From Eikenella corrodens (lineage in GTDB: Bacteria > Pseudomonadota > Gammaproteobacteria > Burkholderiales > Neisseriaceae): DNA of 64,000 bases. The stretch covers positions 124,001 to 188,000 of the forward strand of contig NZ_CP034670.1 in the NCBI RefSeq assembly GCF_003990355.1. The letters run 5' to 3'. A program made the position numbers and the translations under genes. The notes beneath the pieces are model-generated. The model was not told where the DNA came from. It saw only the letters and a program-made list of their open reading frames with translations, and searched no databases. Of this stretch, positions 1 through 8,666 are shown piece after piece. Positions within the stretch are counted from its first letter, which is position 1. The number at the start of each line of letters is the position of its first letter.

Positions 1-753
1 GAACAGATTGATAAACATTTTCTCGCCCATACAAGCAGCCGGCAGGCGGCCACGAAATACCAGCATGCCGTTTTCAAATTTGGCAGAAACATGATTGGAA
101 AGTTTGCCGCAGCGACCGTTGGTTTCTGTAAGTTGGCTGAGATCGGTTTGAATGCCGTATAGTGGCGGGTTGAGTAGGAAAACAGGTTGCCCGGCTTCAT
201 TGCGGGCGGCAGTAATCCAAAGGGATTTGTAGGCAATCATGTGGGGGTCGGGCGGCACCACGAAGCTTTCGTCTGCATCGTTTTCAAAACCTTCCGCACC
301 GGCAAGGCTGCCCCAAACGCGCCGGTCCAGCACCACTTTGCCGTTTAACGACATAATGCCCTGCCGTACCAGTTGCTGCTGCATATCCAACAAATCGGGC
401 TGGTCGAAAGAGGGGTCGCCGCTGCCTACCCAATATAAATCACCCTGCAGAGTGCCATTGGCCACCGTGCCGCTGCTGCGCCACTGGGTTTGCCAGCGGT
501 AATCACCGCCCAATCCGCGCAAGGCGGCGAAGGTGGTGACCAACTTCATGGTGGATGCAGGATTCATGGAAGCATCGGCCCGATGCGCAAGCAATACTTG
601 TCCGCTATCGAGGTCTTGCACATAAACCGCAACCTCATCCGGCTGAATACGGCCGAAATCGATAGCAAAGGCTACCTGAAAATAAAAGAAGAGCGCGAAT
701 GTTAATAGCAGGCGAGAATAGTTTTGGCAGAGAAGTAGAAGTTTTTCCAGCAT
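1..753 (-). CDS. dacB: D-alanyl-D-alanine carboxypeptidase/endopeptidase (PBP4, family S13), 3' end outside window
   Basis: The minus-strand frame opens with ATG at 751-753 and stays open to base 1, giving 251 codons; the C-terminus lies outside the window. The N-terminus is hydrophobic and looks like a signal sequence ending near residue 30 (..FQVAFA). The catalytic SxxK motif is STMK at residues 67-70, preceded by an NPAST context typical of PBP4/DacB. The family acts in the periplasm, trimming D-Ala from peptidoglycan pentapeptides and cleaving cross-links. A DUS copy lies inside the signal peptide and encodes FQVAF. The gene converges on no neighbour: rmpM lies upstream on the same strand with a terminator between. 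The family call is secure; S13 is the best fit because of the motif spacing. Confidence 0.88.
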   Translation of the reverse strand, partial: MLEKLLLLCQNYSRLLLTFALFFYFQVAFAIDFGRIQPDEVAVYVQDLDSGQVLLAHRADASMNPASTMKLVTTFAALRGLGGDYRWQTQWRSSGTVANGTLQGDLYWVGSGDPSFDQPDLLDMQQQLVRQGIMSLNGKVVLDRRVWGSLAGAEGFENDADESFVVPPDPHMIAYKSLWITAARNEAGQPVFLLNPPLYGIQTDLSQLTETNGRCGKLSNHVSAKFENGMLVFRGRLPAACMGEKMFINLF

Positions 754-880
754 AAGATTTTTTTAATAAAATATTTTCCAGCAGGCGAATTTTGCGCCAT
801 CGCACCTGTATAGGCAATGGGAGATGTAGTGCAAGCAGCTATTTCTTTATGTTGCCCCTAGCTACAAATAGTACGTACGA

Positions 881-913
881 AAAAACCGGACTTTATACAA
901 AGTCCGGTTTTTC
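881..913 (-). terminator. Rho-independent terminator of rmpM
   Basis: A perfect inverted repeat (AAACCGGACTTT / AAAGTCCGGTTT, loop ATAC) flanked by A and T runs lies just beyond the rmpM stop, so it can end rmpM transcripts before dacB. Confidence 0.85.
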
Positions 914-939
914 AATATTGAACGCTAATCAGTTAGCGA

Positions 940-1632
940 TTACTGAGCAGGCTGTTCAACCAGAGTACGGATACGAACGTCTACGCGACGATCCGGCTCG
1001 ATACATGCAATCAGAGCGCTACGTTTGCGAGCGGCAGAAACGCGACGACCCAAGTTGCGAACTTCTTGCTGACACTGTTCAGTCATCTTAGCTTGAGACT
1101 CGCCCAAGCCAACGGCAGAGATTTTCTCAGCCGGTACGCCACGGCCAACCAGGTACTCGCTAACAGTGTTAGTACGACGCTCAGACAAGCGTTGGTTGTA
1201 GGCATCGCTACCCATGAAGTCAGTGTTACCTTCAACACGTACAGATTGTACGTTGCTGTTGGTCAAGCGCTGAGCCAGCTCATCCAAAGTGGTGCGAGCT
1301 TCAGGGCGCAGATTGAATTTGTCAAAACCAAACAGGAAGTTGGATGACAGAGATACCAGCTCTTCGCGTACTTGCGGTTCAGCAGGAGCAGGAGCTTCTG
1401 CCTGACGGTCACCACACTCTACCAAGCCCAAGCGATCCACTTCGCCGTTCAAGAAGCTGTTTTCCCAACATTCGTGAGCACCGTTGGGCTCAACGTTGGA
1501 GCGAACCACTTCGCGAGACTGCTCGCTAATGGTGTAGCCGTATTTTTCATTGTTGAAGCTGCTGTCCGCCATGGCGGCACCGGAAGCAACCAAGGCCAAG
1601 AACAAAGCGCCTAATTTAAGCTGTTTGGTCAT
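940..1632 (-). CDS. rmpM: OmpA-family peptidoglycan-associated outer membrane protein, RmpM-like
   Basis: The product is 230 aa with a signal peptide cleaved after ..ASGAAMA (residue 22). A short N-terminal region with Cys55 and Cys73 is followed by a proline/alanine-rich hinge (79-87) and an OmpA_C domain (about 95-225). The peptidoglycan-binding signature shows as [18 protein letters not shown], with Asp138 and Arg153 at the positions that contact diaminopimelate in the family. There is no N-terminal beta-barrel, as in the neisserial class 4 protein RmpM, which tethers porins to the cell wall. A GAGGGA ribosome site precedes the ATG. The family is certain; the RmpM name rests on architecture and taxon. 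Confidence 0.9.
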   Translation of the reverse strand: MTKQLKLGALFLALVASGAAMADSSFNNEKYGYTISEQSREVVRSNVEPNGAHECWENSFLNGEVDRLGLVECGDRQAEAPAPAEPQVREELVSLSSNFLFGFDKFNLRPEARTTLDELAQRLTNSNVQSVRVEGNTDFMGSDAYNQRLSERRTNTVSEYLVGRGVPAEKISAVGLGESQAKMTEQCQQEVRNLGRRVSAARKRSALIACIEPDRRVDVRIRTLVEQPAQ

Positions 1633-2075
1633 GTTATTCCCTCATCAAAAAGTTTGTTATGCGCAGACTTGGCAAGCTTTGCAGCATGCCGGCCTTCACA
1701 AAAATCACCATATACGGACCGCCCAAATACTGCGGTAATCCAAATATATTCGGGGTGTCACTATAAAAAACCGTGCCCGAACTGTCAATAAGGAATTGGC
1801 TACCCGCTGCACGGGTGCCTCCGTTTCCTACGTGCCCAATCATGCCCAAAATTACCCTAGCTGTCAGCAGGATAATGGCAAAAGGAAGGGATATTTCCTC
1901 ATAAGTTGCTAAAAAGCAACAAATCCCGCCGAAAATTACCGGCATGCGGCAAAATAACGATGGCGGGCTATGATACTATCCAGCCCTTGCCGGTTTCGGG
2001 CGAAGCCGGTGATTTCGGCGGCACTTTGACGGTTGGCCTGTCGCATAAATCCGACAAATATCACTTGGATGCATC
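1633..2075. other. Intergenic region between divergent rmpM and cysB
   Basis: This 443-base gap must carry the rmpM promoter (leftward) and the cysB promoter (rightward). A 103-codon frame on the minus strand ends exactly before rmpM but has no family resemblance and no ribosome site, so I do not call it. I see no repeat or DUS here. Confidence 0.5.
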
Positions 2076-3020
2076 ATGAAACTGCAACAGCTGCGCTATT
2101 TTTTGGAGGTTTACCGCTGCAATCTGAATATTTCGGAGGCGGCGGAAATTTTGTTTACGTCCCAGCCGGGCATTTCCAAGCAAATAAAACTGCTGGAAGA
2201 CGAGCTGGGTGTGCAGCTGTTTGTGCGGCACGGCAAACGCATTGTGGCGGTTACGCCGCCGGGGCAGGCCGTGCTGGAAATTGCCGAGCGCATCTTCCGC
2301 GATGTGCAGAGCATCCGCAATATCGGCACGGAGTTTGCCGAACAGGACAGCGGCCGCCTCACGATCGCCACCACCTACACCCAGGCGCGGCATGTGCTGC
2401 CGCCGGTGGTGGCCGAGTTTTTCCGGCAGTATCCGAAAGTGGGCTTGTCGCTGCTGCCCGCCGAGCCTTCGGCGGTAGACAGGATGGTGGCCGAGGGTTT
2501 GGCCGATTTCGCCATCAATTCGGAAGCGGACGCACGCCATTCCGAGCTGCGCCACATCAGTGCGCGGGCTTGGAACCGCTGCGTGCTGGTGCCGCAGGGG
2601 CACGCGCTGGCGGGCAAAGGACGCATCGGTTTGGCGGATTTGTCGTCCGTGCCGCTCATCGGCTACACCGATGCCGAACAGGATACGGCTTTGCAGCAGG
2701 CCTTTGCCGGCAGCGGGCTCGCCCTGCCGCAGGTGGCGCTTTCCAGCATGGACGCTGGCGTGATTAAAACCTATGTGCGTGCCGGTTTGGGCGTGGGGCT
2801 GGTGGCCGACACGGCCTACGACCCGCAGCGCGATGCCGATTTGGTTTGCCTGCCTGCCGACCATCTGTTTAAGCCAGCTTTCACCTATATCGTGGTGCGG
2901 CAGGATGCCTACCTGCGCAATTATGCCTATGATTTCATGCAGCTCTATCTGCCCAGCCTCACCCGCAAACGCATCGAGCAGGCGCTATACGAACCCATCC
3001 GCGAAGACTTCTCGATTTAA
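2076..3020 (+). CDS. cysB: LysR-type transcriptional regulator CysB
   Basis: The product is 314 aa, the usual CysB length. It has an N-terminal winged helix-turn-helix (residues 1-60; the recognition helix region contains TSQPGISKQIKLLE) and a periplasmic-binding-like effector domain. TTYTQARHVLP near residue 100 and MDAGVIKTYVRAGLGVG near residue 230 are characteristic of CysB/Cbl rather than generic LysR proteins. In the family, N-acetylserine or O-acetylserine is the coinducer and sulfate-assimilation genes are the targets. No cys genes adjoin it here, so it acts in trans. It is transcribed divergently from rmpM. Confidence 0.9.
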   Translation: MKLQQLRYFLEVYRCNLNISEAAEILFTSQPGISKQIKLLEDELGVQLFVRHGKRIVAVTPPGQAVLEIAERIFRDVQSIRNIGTEFAEQDSGRLTIATTYTQARHVLPPVVAEFFRQYPKVGLSLLPAEPSAVDRMVAEGLADFAINSEADARHSELRHISARAWNRCVLVPQGHALAGKGRIGLADLSSVPLIGYTDAEQDTALQQAFAGSGLALPQVALSSMDAGVIKTYVRAGLGVGLVADTAYDPQRDADLVCLPADHLFKPAFTYIVVRQDAYLRNYAYDFMQLYLPSLTRKRIEQALYEPIREDFSI

Positions 3021-3069
3021 CGGTTGGTTGTTTCGCCCCAGCCTTGTGCCAGCCAGGTTGGAGCCGATG

Positions 3070-3112
3070 TTTTCAGGTAGCCTGTCGGCCATGCTGAAAG
3101 ACTACCTGAAAC
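3070..3112. terminator. DUS-pair hairpin after cysB
   Basis: Two opposed uptake sequences (the right one with one change) can form a stem that ends cysB transcription. Confidence 0.6.
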
Positions 3113-3167
3113 AGTGTCTTGGCAAAGCCAAAACACAAGCTTCACCAAACTTAAAGCCGGATTCCTT

Positions 3168-3173
3168 TATAAT
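3168..3173 (+). promoter_or_regulatory. Probable -10 box of mtgA
   Basis: A perfect TATAAT sits 30 bases before the mtgA ATG and is followed by CGCCCCGTTT. The same box-plus-tail recurs before the pit gene near 41270. The -35 match is weak. Confidence 0.55.
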
Positions 3174-3202
3174 CGCCCCGTTTTGCCACGATTGATTTGC
3201 CG

Positions 3203-3973
3203 ATGGATACCCAGCCCACCGAACTCGTTTCCAGCCCCGTCTCCCAGTCCGCTCCCGCCGCCCCGCCCGCCAAAAAACGCCCCGGCCTACTGCGCCGCTG
3301 GTTTAAGCGTTTGGTGTGGAGCATCATTCTCTTCCTGCTGGGCTTCCACCTGCTGGTTTTCCTGCTCTTAGCCTATTGGAAAGGCCAGCCTGTGCACACC
3401 AGCGCCTTTATGCTGCGCCACAACCTCTCCACCTTCTCCCGCGTGCAGCAAACCTGGGTGGACGACAGCCAAATCGCCCGCGTGGTGAAACAGGCGGCCA
3501 TTGCCAGCGAAGACGCCCAATTCAGCAACCACGACGGCTTCGACTGGAACGGCATCGAACACGCCATGCGCCGCAACCAGCGCAGCGGCACCATCCGCGC
3601 CGGCGGCTCCACCATCAGCCAGCAGCTGGCCAAAAACCTATTCCTGTTTGCCGAACGCTCTTACGTGCGCAAAGCCGAAGAAGCCGTGATTACCGTGATG
3701 ATGGAAAAAATGTGGAGCAAAGAGCGCATCCTTACCGTGTATCTGAACGTGGCCGAATTCGGCGAAGGCATCTACGGCATCGAAGCCGCCGCCCAGCATT
3801 ATTACCACAAGCCGGCATCCGGCCTGCGCGCCGGCGAAGCCGCCTCCCTCATCGCCATGCTGCCCAACCCCAAATACTTCCAACAACACCGCAACGACCG
3901 CCGCCTGCGCAACAAAACCCGCATCATCCTGCGCCGCATGGGCAGCGCCGATTTGCCGCCGGACGAAGAGTAG
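3203..3973 (+). CDS. mtgA: Monofunctional biosynthetic peptidoglycan transglycosylase
   Basis: The product is 256 aa from the ATG at 3203; an in-frame TTG two codons earlier is possible. A short proline-rich cytoplasmic tail and one membrane helix (about residues 38-60) precede a GT51 domain. The catalytic glutamate lies in EDAQF (103-107), and the second family motif GGSTISQQLAKN starts at 134. With no transpeptidase domain, it is the stand-alone glycosyltransferase that polymerises lipid II glycan strands on the outer face of the inner membrane. A TATAAT box lies just upstream and a DUS hairpin closes the gene, so it is probably monocistronic. Confidence 0.92.
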   Translation: MDTQPTELVSSPVSQSAPAAPPAKKRPGLLRRWFKRLVWSIILFLLGFHLLVFLLLAYWKGQPVHTSAFMLRHNLSTFSRVQQTWVDDSQIARVVKQAAIASEDAQFSNHDGFDWNGIEHAMRRNQRSGTIRAGGSTISQQLAKNLFLFAERSYVRKAEEAVITVMMEKMWSKERILTVYLNVAEFGEGIYGIEAAAQHYYHKPASGLRAGEAASLIAMLPNPKYFQQHRNDRRLRNKTRIILRRMGSADLPPDEE

Positions 3974-3990
3974 TTTGGTATCTGTCAATC

Positions 3991-4033
3991 AAAGGCTACC
4001 TGAAAAAACCATTCCGTTTTTCAGGTAGCCTTT
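3991..4033 (+). terminator. DUS-pair terminator of mtgA
   Basis: Two perfect opposed uptake sequences, with flanking A and T runs and a 12-base loop, form a strong stem right after the mtgA stop. Confidence 0.8.
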
Positions 4034-4045
4034 AAGCTGTGCAGA

Positions 4046-4149
4046 TATAGTGGATTAACAAAAATCAGGACAAGGCGGCGAGCCGCAGACAGTACACACG
4101 TTACGGCAAGGCGGGACAACGCCGTGCCGGTTTTTGTTAATTCACTATA
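4046..4149. repeat. Correia-type element, 104 bp
   Basis: It has TATAG..CTATA ends with terminal inverted repeats containing TTAACAAAAA and TTTTTGTTAA. The core has CAGGACAAGGCGGCGAGCC and CAGACAGTACAC, as in the short (internally deleted) form of neisserial Correia elements. It lies between mtgA and uspA. Confidence 0.9.
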
Positions 4150-4342
4150 AGTACGACTTAATTGATATGTTGCTGTGCCAAGCCGCCACAGTTTTCAGGT
4201 AGCCTGCCTCGATAAACAGGGCAGCCGCTGTAAAGTAATGCAATTTGTTTTACAATCCCATTACAGGTAAAGTGATTCGGACTGTAACGGATTGGCGGCT
4301 GCGCTTTCCGACCGGCCGCCGGCAAACAAAAGGAGTGGCAAA

Positions 4343-4786
4343 ATGTATCAACGGATTTTCGTTCCGATAGACGACAGCAAAACCTCTCTCTACGCCCTGG
4401 AGCAAACCTGCCGGTTGGCCAAGGCAACCGATGCCGTACTGGTGGCCGTGCACGTGGTGGATTTAACCGACCTCAAGCACGAAGCCAGCCGCCTGCCCAA
4501 TTCCGAAGAGCTGTATGCGGCCGAAATGCAGGTGGCCGATCATGCCGAAGCCGTGATGAAACAGGCCGGCGTGAAATACGAGGTCTCCACCCTGGAAAAC
4601 GACGGCATGCGCATTGCCGACGTATTGATTAAAGAAGCCGTGCGCCAAGAGTGCGATCTCATCGCCATGGGCACCCACGGCTTCTCCGGCCTGCTTCATC
4701 TGTTGATGGGCTCCGTGGCCGAAGGCGTGCTGCGCCAGTCTCCCCTGCCCGTGCTGCTGTTTCGCCGCCCGGACGACGAAGCCTAG
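4343..4786 (+). CDS. Universal stress protein, UspA family
   Basis: The product is 147 aa from the ATG that follows AGGAGTGG; an upstream TTG extension is rejected for lack of a ribosome site. The single Usp domain spans the whole protein. The nucleotide-binding signature G-2x-G-9x-G-S is complete (GTHG at 110-113, GS at 123-124), so this should be an ATP-binding member. The family is cytoplasmic and induced by starvation and stress; its biochemical role remains loosely defined. DUS hairpins bound the gene, which suggests single transcription. Confidence 0.9.
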   Translation: MYQRIFVPIDDSKTSLYALEQTCRLAKATDAVLVAVHVVDLTDLKHEASRLPNSEELYAAEMQVADHAEAVMKQAGVKYEVSTLENDGMRIADVLIKEAVRQECDLIAMGTHGFSGLLHLLMGSVAEGVLRQSPLPVLLFRRPDDEA

Positions 4787-4796
4787 CTACTATATA

Positions 4797-4839
4797 TTTT
4801 CAGGTAGCCTCCCGACTATGCGGCAAGGCTACCTGAAAA
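4797..4839 (+). terminator. DUS-pair terminator of uspA
   Basis: Opposed perfect uptake sequences form a 15-bp stem 10 bases after the uspA stop. Confidence 0.75.
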
Positions 4840-4878
4840 CTTCATCTAATAACTCACAACCCAAATGGAAAACGATCT

Positions 4879-6045
4879 ATGGCAATCCCCGCTTACAACG
4901 AAGAGATGAAAAAATTCATCCACGGCCTGCTCAACCACCTGGTGCAGAGCAAAGGCTCCGACCTGTTCATCACCGCAGGCTTCCCCCCGGCCATGAAGCT
5001 CGACGGCAAGCTCACCCCGATTACCGACAAACCGCTCACCGCCGACCACACCGCCCTCATCGCCCGCGCCCTGATGGATGACAAACAGGCCGAAGAATTC
5101 GACAACACCAAAGAATGCAACTTCGCCATTAGTTTGGCCGGCGTGTCCCGCTTCCGCATCAACGCCATGGTGCAGCGCGGAGCCGCCGCCCTCGTGTGCC
5201 GCGTAATCACCAGCCAGATTCCCAAGTTCGACAACATGAACCTGCCGCCGATTTTGAAACAGGTGGTGATGGAAAAACGCGGCCTCGTGATTTTCGTGGG
5301 CGGCACCGGCTCCGGCAAATCCACCTCCCTGGCCGCCATGATCGACTACCGCAACGAAAACAGCCACGGCCACATCATCACCATCGAAGACCCGATCGAA
5401 TTCGTGCACCCGCACAAAAACTGCATCATCACCCAGCGCGAAGTGGGCGTGGACACCGAAAACTGGTTTGCCGCCCTCAAAAACACCCTGCGCCAGGCCC
5501 CCGACGTGATCCTCATCGGCGAAATCCGCGACCGCGAAACCATGGACTACGCGCTCGCCTTCGCCGAAACCGGCCACCTCTGCATGGCTACCCTGCACGC
5601 CAACAACTCCAACCAAGCGCTTGACCGCATCATCAACTTCTTCCCCGAAGAGCGCCGCACCCAGCTGTTGAACGACCTCTCGCTCAACCTCAAAGGCTTC
5701 ATTTCCCAGCGCCTCGTGCCCAAGCCCGACGGCAAAGGCCGCGTGGCCGCCGTGGAAGTGCTGCTCAATTCCCCACTGATTGCCGAGCTGATTTTGAACG
5801 GCGACATCCACGGCGTGAAAGAAATCATGGCCCGCTCCCGCGATTTGGGCATGCAAACCTTCGACCAATCCCTGTTCGACCTCTACGAAGCCGGCCACAT
5901 TGCCTACGATGACGCCCTGAAAAACGCCGACTCGGTAAACGACCTGCGCCTCAACATCCGGCTCAACAGCAAGCGCGGCAATGCCGGCCAGGCATCCGGC
6001 ATCGACAGCCTGGCGATTGTGGGCATGGACGAGGAAGAAGCCTAA
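4879..6045 (+). CDS. pilU: Type IV pilus retraction-associated ATPase PilU
   Basis: The product is 388 aa, a GspE/PilT-type secretion ATPase. The N-terminal PAS-like region is followed by Walker A GGTGSGKST (141-149), an Asp box with IEDPIE, Walker B with LIGEIRDRETM and a His box with HLCMATLHANN. The opening GSDLFITAGFPPAMKLDG and the acidic C-terminal tail fit PilU better than PilT. PilU works with PilT to power pilus retraction, twitching and DNA uptake at the inner membrane, in keeping with the DUS-rich genome. In Neisseria pilT and pilU are neighbours; here pilT is not adjacent. An alternative start is the Met at codon 10. Confidence 0.88.
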   Translation: MAIPAYNEEMKKFIHGLLNHLVQSKGSDLFITAGFPPAMKLDGKLTPITDKPLTADHTALIARALMDDKQAEEFDNTKECNFAISLAGVSRFRINAMVQRGAAALVCRVITSQIPKFDNMNLPPILKQVVMEKRGLVIFVGGTGSGKSTSLAAMIDYRNENSHGHIITIEDPIEFVHPHKNCIITQREVGVDTENWFAALKNTLRQAPDVILIGEIRDRETMDYALAFAETGHLCMATLHANNSNQALDRIINFFPEERRTQLLNDLSLNLKGFISQRLVPKPDGKGRVAAVEVLLNSPLIAELILNGDIHGVKEIMARSRDLGMQTFDQSLFDLYEAGHIAYDDALKNADSVNDLRLNIRLNSKRGNAGQASGIDSLAIVGMDEEEA

Positions 6046-6051
6046 GACGGC

Positions 6052-6083
6052 AAAGGCTGCCTGAATATTCAGGCAGCCTCTTT
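6052..6083 (+). terminator. Terminator of pilU built from AGGCTGCCTGAA-type DUS
   Basis: An inverted pair of the AGGCTGCCTGAA dialect with only a 2-base loop, followed by TTT. It differs from the host dialect at one base. Confidence 0.75.
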
Positions 6084-6129
6084 ACAGCCGATGCGAAAAG
6101 GCAGGTAGCGGATACCTGCCTTTCTTAAA

Positions 6130-6232
6130 TATAGTGGATTAACAAAATCAGGACAAGGCGGCGAGCCGCAGACAGTACACACGTTACGGCAAGGCGAGCC
6201 AACGCTGTACTGATTTTTGTTAATCCACTATA
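6130..6232. repeat. Correia-type element, 103 bp
   Basis: It has the same ends and core as the 4046 copy. It lies in the gap between pilU and the ketoreductase gene. Confidence 0.9.
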
Positions 6233-6441
6233 CAATCAAGAAGGGATATTTGCTGGCAGACTCCAAAGAGCCTGAGGCTGGCCGAAACCGCTCCGGACAC
6301 ACTTCCCTGTTCCCGAACCGGGATAAGCATGGCAAAATCCCGCCTTGGCTTCGTTAGGACATCAATCCGTTTCATTGAAGCTTACGTTTTCAGGTAGCCT
6401 TCCTCCCAACAGGCTGCCTTTATATATTAAGGACAACCACC
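6233..6441. other. Intergenic leader before the KR/KS pair
   Basis: It holds one DUS near 6390 and a weaker AGGCTGCC match at 6410. The promoter for the two following genes must lie here, but I find no clear -35/-10 pair. Confidence 0.4.
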
Positions 6442-7170
6442 ATGACCCAAACCATCCTCATCACCGGCTCCACCCGCGGCATCGGCCGTGCGGCGGCTTT
6501 GGCCTTGGCGCAAGACGGCTTCGACATTGTGGTGCACGGCCGCAGCCGCATGTCGGATGCCGAAGCGGTGGCGGAGCAAATTCGCGCGCTGAGGCGGCAG
6601 GCGCGGGTGTTGCAGTTTGACGTGGCCGACCGCGCCGAATGCCGCCGCGTGCTGGAAGCGGATATTGAAGCGCATGGCGCGTATTATGGCGTGGTGCTGA
6701 ATGCGGGGCTCACGCGCGACAATGCCTTCCCCGCGCTGGAAGACGAGGATTGGGACCGCGTATTACGCACCAATCTGGACGGTTTCTACAACGTGCTGCA
6801 CCCGCTCATCATGCCGATGATCCGCCGCCGCGCGCCGGGGCGGATTGTGTGCATGGCCTCCGTGTCCGGCTTGGTCGGCAACCGCGGGCAGGTGAACTAC
6901 AGCGCGTCGAAAGCGGGGCTGATTGGCGCGGCTAAGGCTTTGGCGGTGGAACTGGCCAAACGCAAGATTACGGTAAACTGCGTCGCTCCCGGCTTGATCG
7001 ATACGGAAATTTTGGATGAAAACGTGCCGGTGGAAGAAATTTTGAAAGCCATTCCGGCGCAGCGCATGGGGCTGCCTGAAGAAGTGGCGCATGCCGTGCG
7101 CTTTTTAATGAGCGAACACGCCGCCTACATTACGCGGCAGGTGATTGCGGTAAATGGAGGATTGTGTTGA
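6442..7170 (+). CDS. 3-oxoacyl-ACP reductase, FabG-like (APE-type KR)
   Basis: The product is 242 aa, a classical short-chain dehydrogenase. The NADP-binding TGSTRGIG is at 8-15, NAGL at 87-90, and the catalytic Ser140, Tyr153 and Lys157 (YSASK) are all present. It would reduce 3-ketoacyl-ACP to 3-hydroxyacyl-ACP. Its stop overlaps the ATG of the following ketosynthase (TGATG), so the two are co-translated. The chromosomal fabG normally lies with fabD-acpP-fabF, which are absent here. A reductase ending a gene set together with a ketosynthase of this type is the arrangement of aryl polyene clusters; that assignment is inference. Confidence 0.8.
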   Translation: MTQTILITGSTRGIGRAAALALAQDGFDIVVHGRSRMSDAEAVAEQIRALRRQARVLQFDVADRAECRRVLEADIEAHGAYYGVVLNAGLTRDNAFPALEDEDWDRVLRTNLDGFYNVLHPLIMPMIRRRAPGRIVCMASVSGLVGNRGQVNYSASKAGLIGAAKALAVELAKRKITVNCVAPGLIDTEILDENVPVEEILKAIPAQRMGLPEEVAHAVRFLMSEHAAYITRQVIAVNGGLC

Positions 7171-8393
7171 TGAAAACAAAACGGGTGGTGATTACCGGCG
7201 TGGGCGCGGTGTGCGCCTTCGGCCGCGAGTGGCACGAAATCGAAGCCGCTTTCCGTGCAGGCAAAAACGCCGTGCGCCGCATGGAAGCGTGGGATGCCTT
7301 CCCCGAAATGGAAACCCGCCTCGGCGCGCCGCTGCCCGCCTACGCACCGCCCGCACATTGGACGCGCAAACAGTTGCGCAGCATGGGCCCGCTGGCGCAA
7401 TACTGCACCGATGCCGCCGAACAAGCACTGAAACAGGCAGGCTTGCTCGGCGACCCCGTCATCCGCAACGGCAGCATGGGCGTGGCCGCCGGCTCTTCCA
7501 GCGGCAGCACTGCCGACGTGCTCGACATCGGCCTGCTGCTCGCCCACCAGCCCAACAATTTCAACGCCAACACCTATGTGCGCATGATGCCGCACACCAC
7601 CGCCGCCAACGTGGCCATCTTCTTCGGCCTCACCGGCCGCCTGATTCCCACCTCCAGCGCCTGCACCTCCGGCAGCCAGGGCATAGGCTACGCCTACGAA
7701 GCCATCAAATACGGCAAAATCCCCATGATGCTGGCCGGCGGCGCCGACCAACTCTGCCCATCCGAAGCCTTCGTGTTCGACAGCCTCTACGCCGCCAGCC
7801 GCCGCAACGGCGAGCCCGAACTCACCCCCCGCCCCTATGACAGCGCACGCGACGGCCTCGTACTCGGCGAAGGCGGCTGCATGATGGTGCTGGAAGAATT
7901 GGAACACGCTCAAGCACGTGGCGCGCACATCATCGCCGAAATCATCGGCTACGGTGCCAACTGCGACGGCAGCCACATCACCCGCCCCGAGATGCGCACC
8001 ATGCAACGCTGCATGGAGCTTGCCCTCGAAGACGCCGCCCTGCCGTCCTCCGCCGTCGGCTACGTCAGCGGCCACGGCACAGCCACCGAACAGGGCGACA
8101 TCGCCGAAACCCAAGCCACCGCCGCCGTGTTCGGCCACATCCCGATCAGCTCGCAAAAAAGCTACCTCGGCCACACCCTCGGCGCTTGCGGCGCACTCGA
8201 ATCATGGTTTGCCATCGAAATGATGCGCGGCGGCTGGTTCGCCCCCACGCTGAACTTGGACAACATCGACCCCCGCTGCGGCGAAGCCGACTACCTCACC
8301 GGCTCCGGCCGCCGCATCGACACCGAATACGTGATGAACAACAACTTCGCCTTCGGCGGCGTGAACACATCATTAATCTTTAAGCGTTGGTAA
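7170..8393 (+). CDS. Beta-ketoacyl-ACP synthase, FabF/B-like (APE-type KS)
   Basis: The product is 407 aa from the ATG at 7170, preceded by GGAGG. The thiolase-fold ketosynthase has an intact Cys165-His302-His335 triad (SSACTSGSQG, HGTATEQGD, KSYLGHTLGACGALE with Lys330), so it should condense acyl-ACP with malonyl-ACP. It ends in NNNFAFGGVNTSLIF, typical of condensing enzymes. Pairing with a dedicated ketoreductase points to a secondary lipid or polyene pathway rather than bulk fatty acid synthesis. It resembles the ketosynthase of aryl polyene clusters; housekeeping FabF is the alternative. Confidence 0.82.
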   Translation: MKTKRVVITGVGAVCAFGREWHEIEAAFRAGKNAVRRMEAWDAFPEMETRLGAPLPAYAPPAHWTRKQLRSMGPLAQYCTDAAEQALKQAGLLGDPVIRNGSMGVAAGSSSGSTADVLDIGLLLAHQPNNFNANTYVRMMPHTTAANVAIFFGLTGRLIPTSSACTSGSQGIGYAYEAIKYGKIPMMLAGGADQLCPSEAFVFDSLYAASRRNGEPELTPRPYDSARDGLVLGEGGCMMVLEELEHAQARGAHIIAEIIGYGANCDGSHITRPEMRTMQRCMELALEDAALPSSAVGYVSGHGTATEQGDIAETQATAAVFGHIPISSQKSYLGHTLGACGALESWFAIEMMRGGWFAPTLNLDNIDPRCGEADYLTGSGRRIDTEYVMNNNFAFGGVNTSLIFKRW

Positions 8394-8435
8394 GGCGCAT
8401 TTTAACTAAGAGGCTACCTGAAAACGGTTCGAAAT

Positions 8436-8538
8436 ATAGTGAATTAACAAAAACCAGTACAGCGTTGGCTCGCCTTGCCGTAACGTGTGTACTGTCTGCG
8501 GCTCGCCGCCTTGTCCTGATTTTTGTTAATCTACTATA
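8436..8538. repeat. Correia-type element, 103 bp
   Basis: Complete ends and core, in the opposite orientation to the 4046 copy. DUS copies flank it on both sides. Confidence 0.9.
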
Positions 8539-8540
8539 AG

Positions 8541-8582
8541 AGGCTACCTGAAAACAGTTTGAAATGTTTTCAGGTAGCCTTT
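8541..8582 (+). terminator. DUS-pair hairpin after the KS gene
   Basis: A perfect 15-bp stem made of opposed uptake sequences (AGGCTACCTGAAAAC and complement) followed by TTT. Confidence 0.7.
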
Positions 8583-8615
8583 CGTTTGTTTGCGCATGAT
8601 TGGGAAATACAGTTG

Positions 8616-8666
8616 CAGGCTACCTGAAACGATTGCACCTTGGGCGACTATTTTTCAGGTAGCCTG
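8616..8666. repeat. Second inverted DUS pair
   Basis: Opposed uptake sequences 25 bases apart. It could be a weak backup terminator. Confidence 0.6.

Noticed and set aside
1634..1945. 103-codon minus-strand frame ending just before rmpM
   Set aside because: No ribosome site or family resemblance; it probably covers the rmpM promoter and leader.
4846..5898. Long minus-strand frame (350 codons) across pilU
   Set aside because: It mirrors the codon structure of pilU, has low-complexity Val/His/Gly-rich translation and no family motif; an antisense shadow.
7125..8174. Long minus-strand frame across the ketosynthase gene
   Set aside because: Same shadow effect: Ala/Gly/Val/His-rich text with no domain, opposite a clear enzyme.
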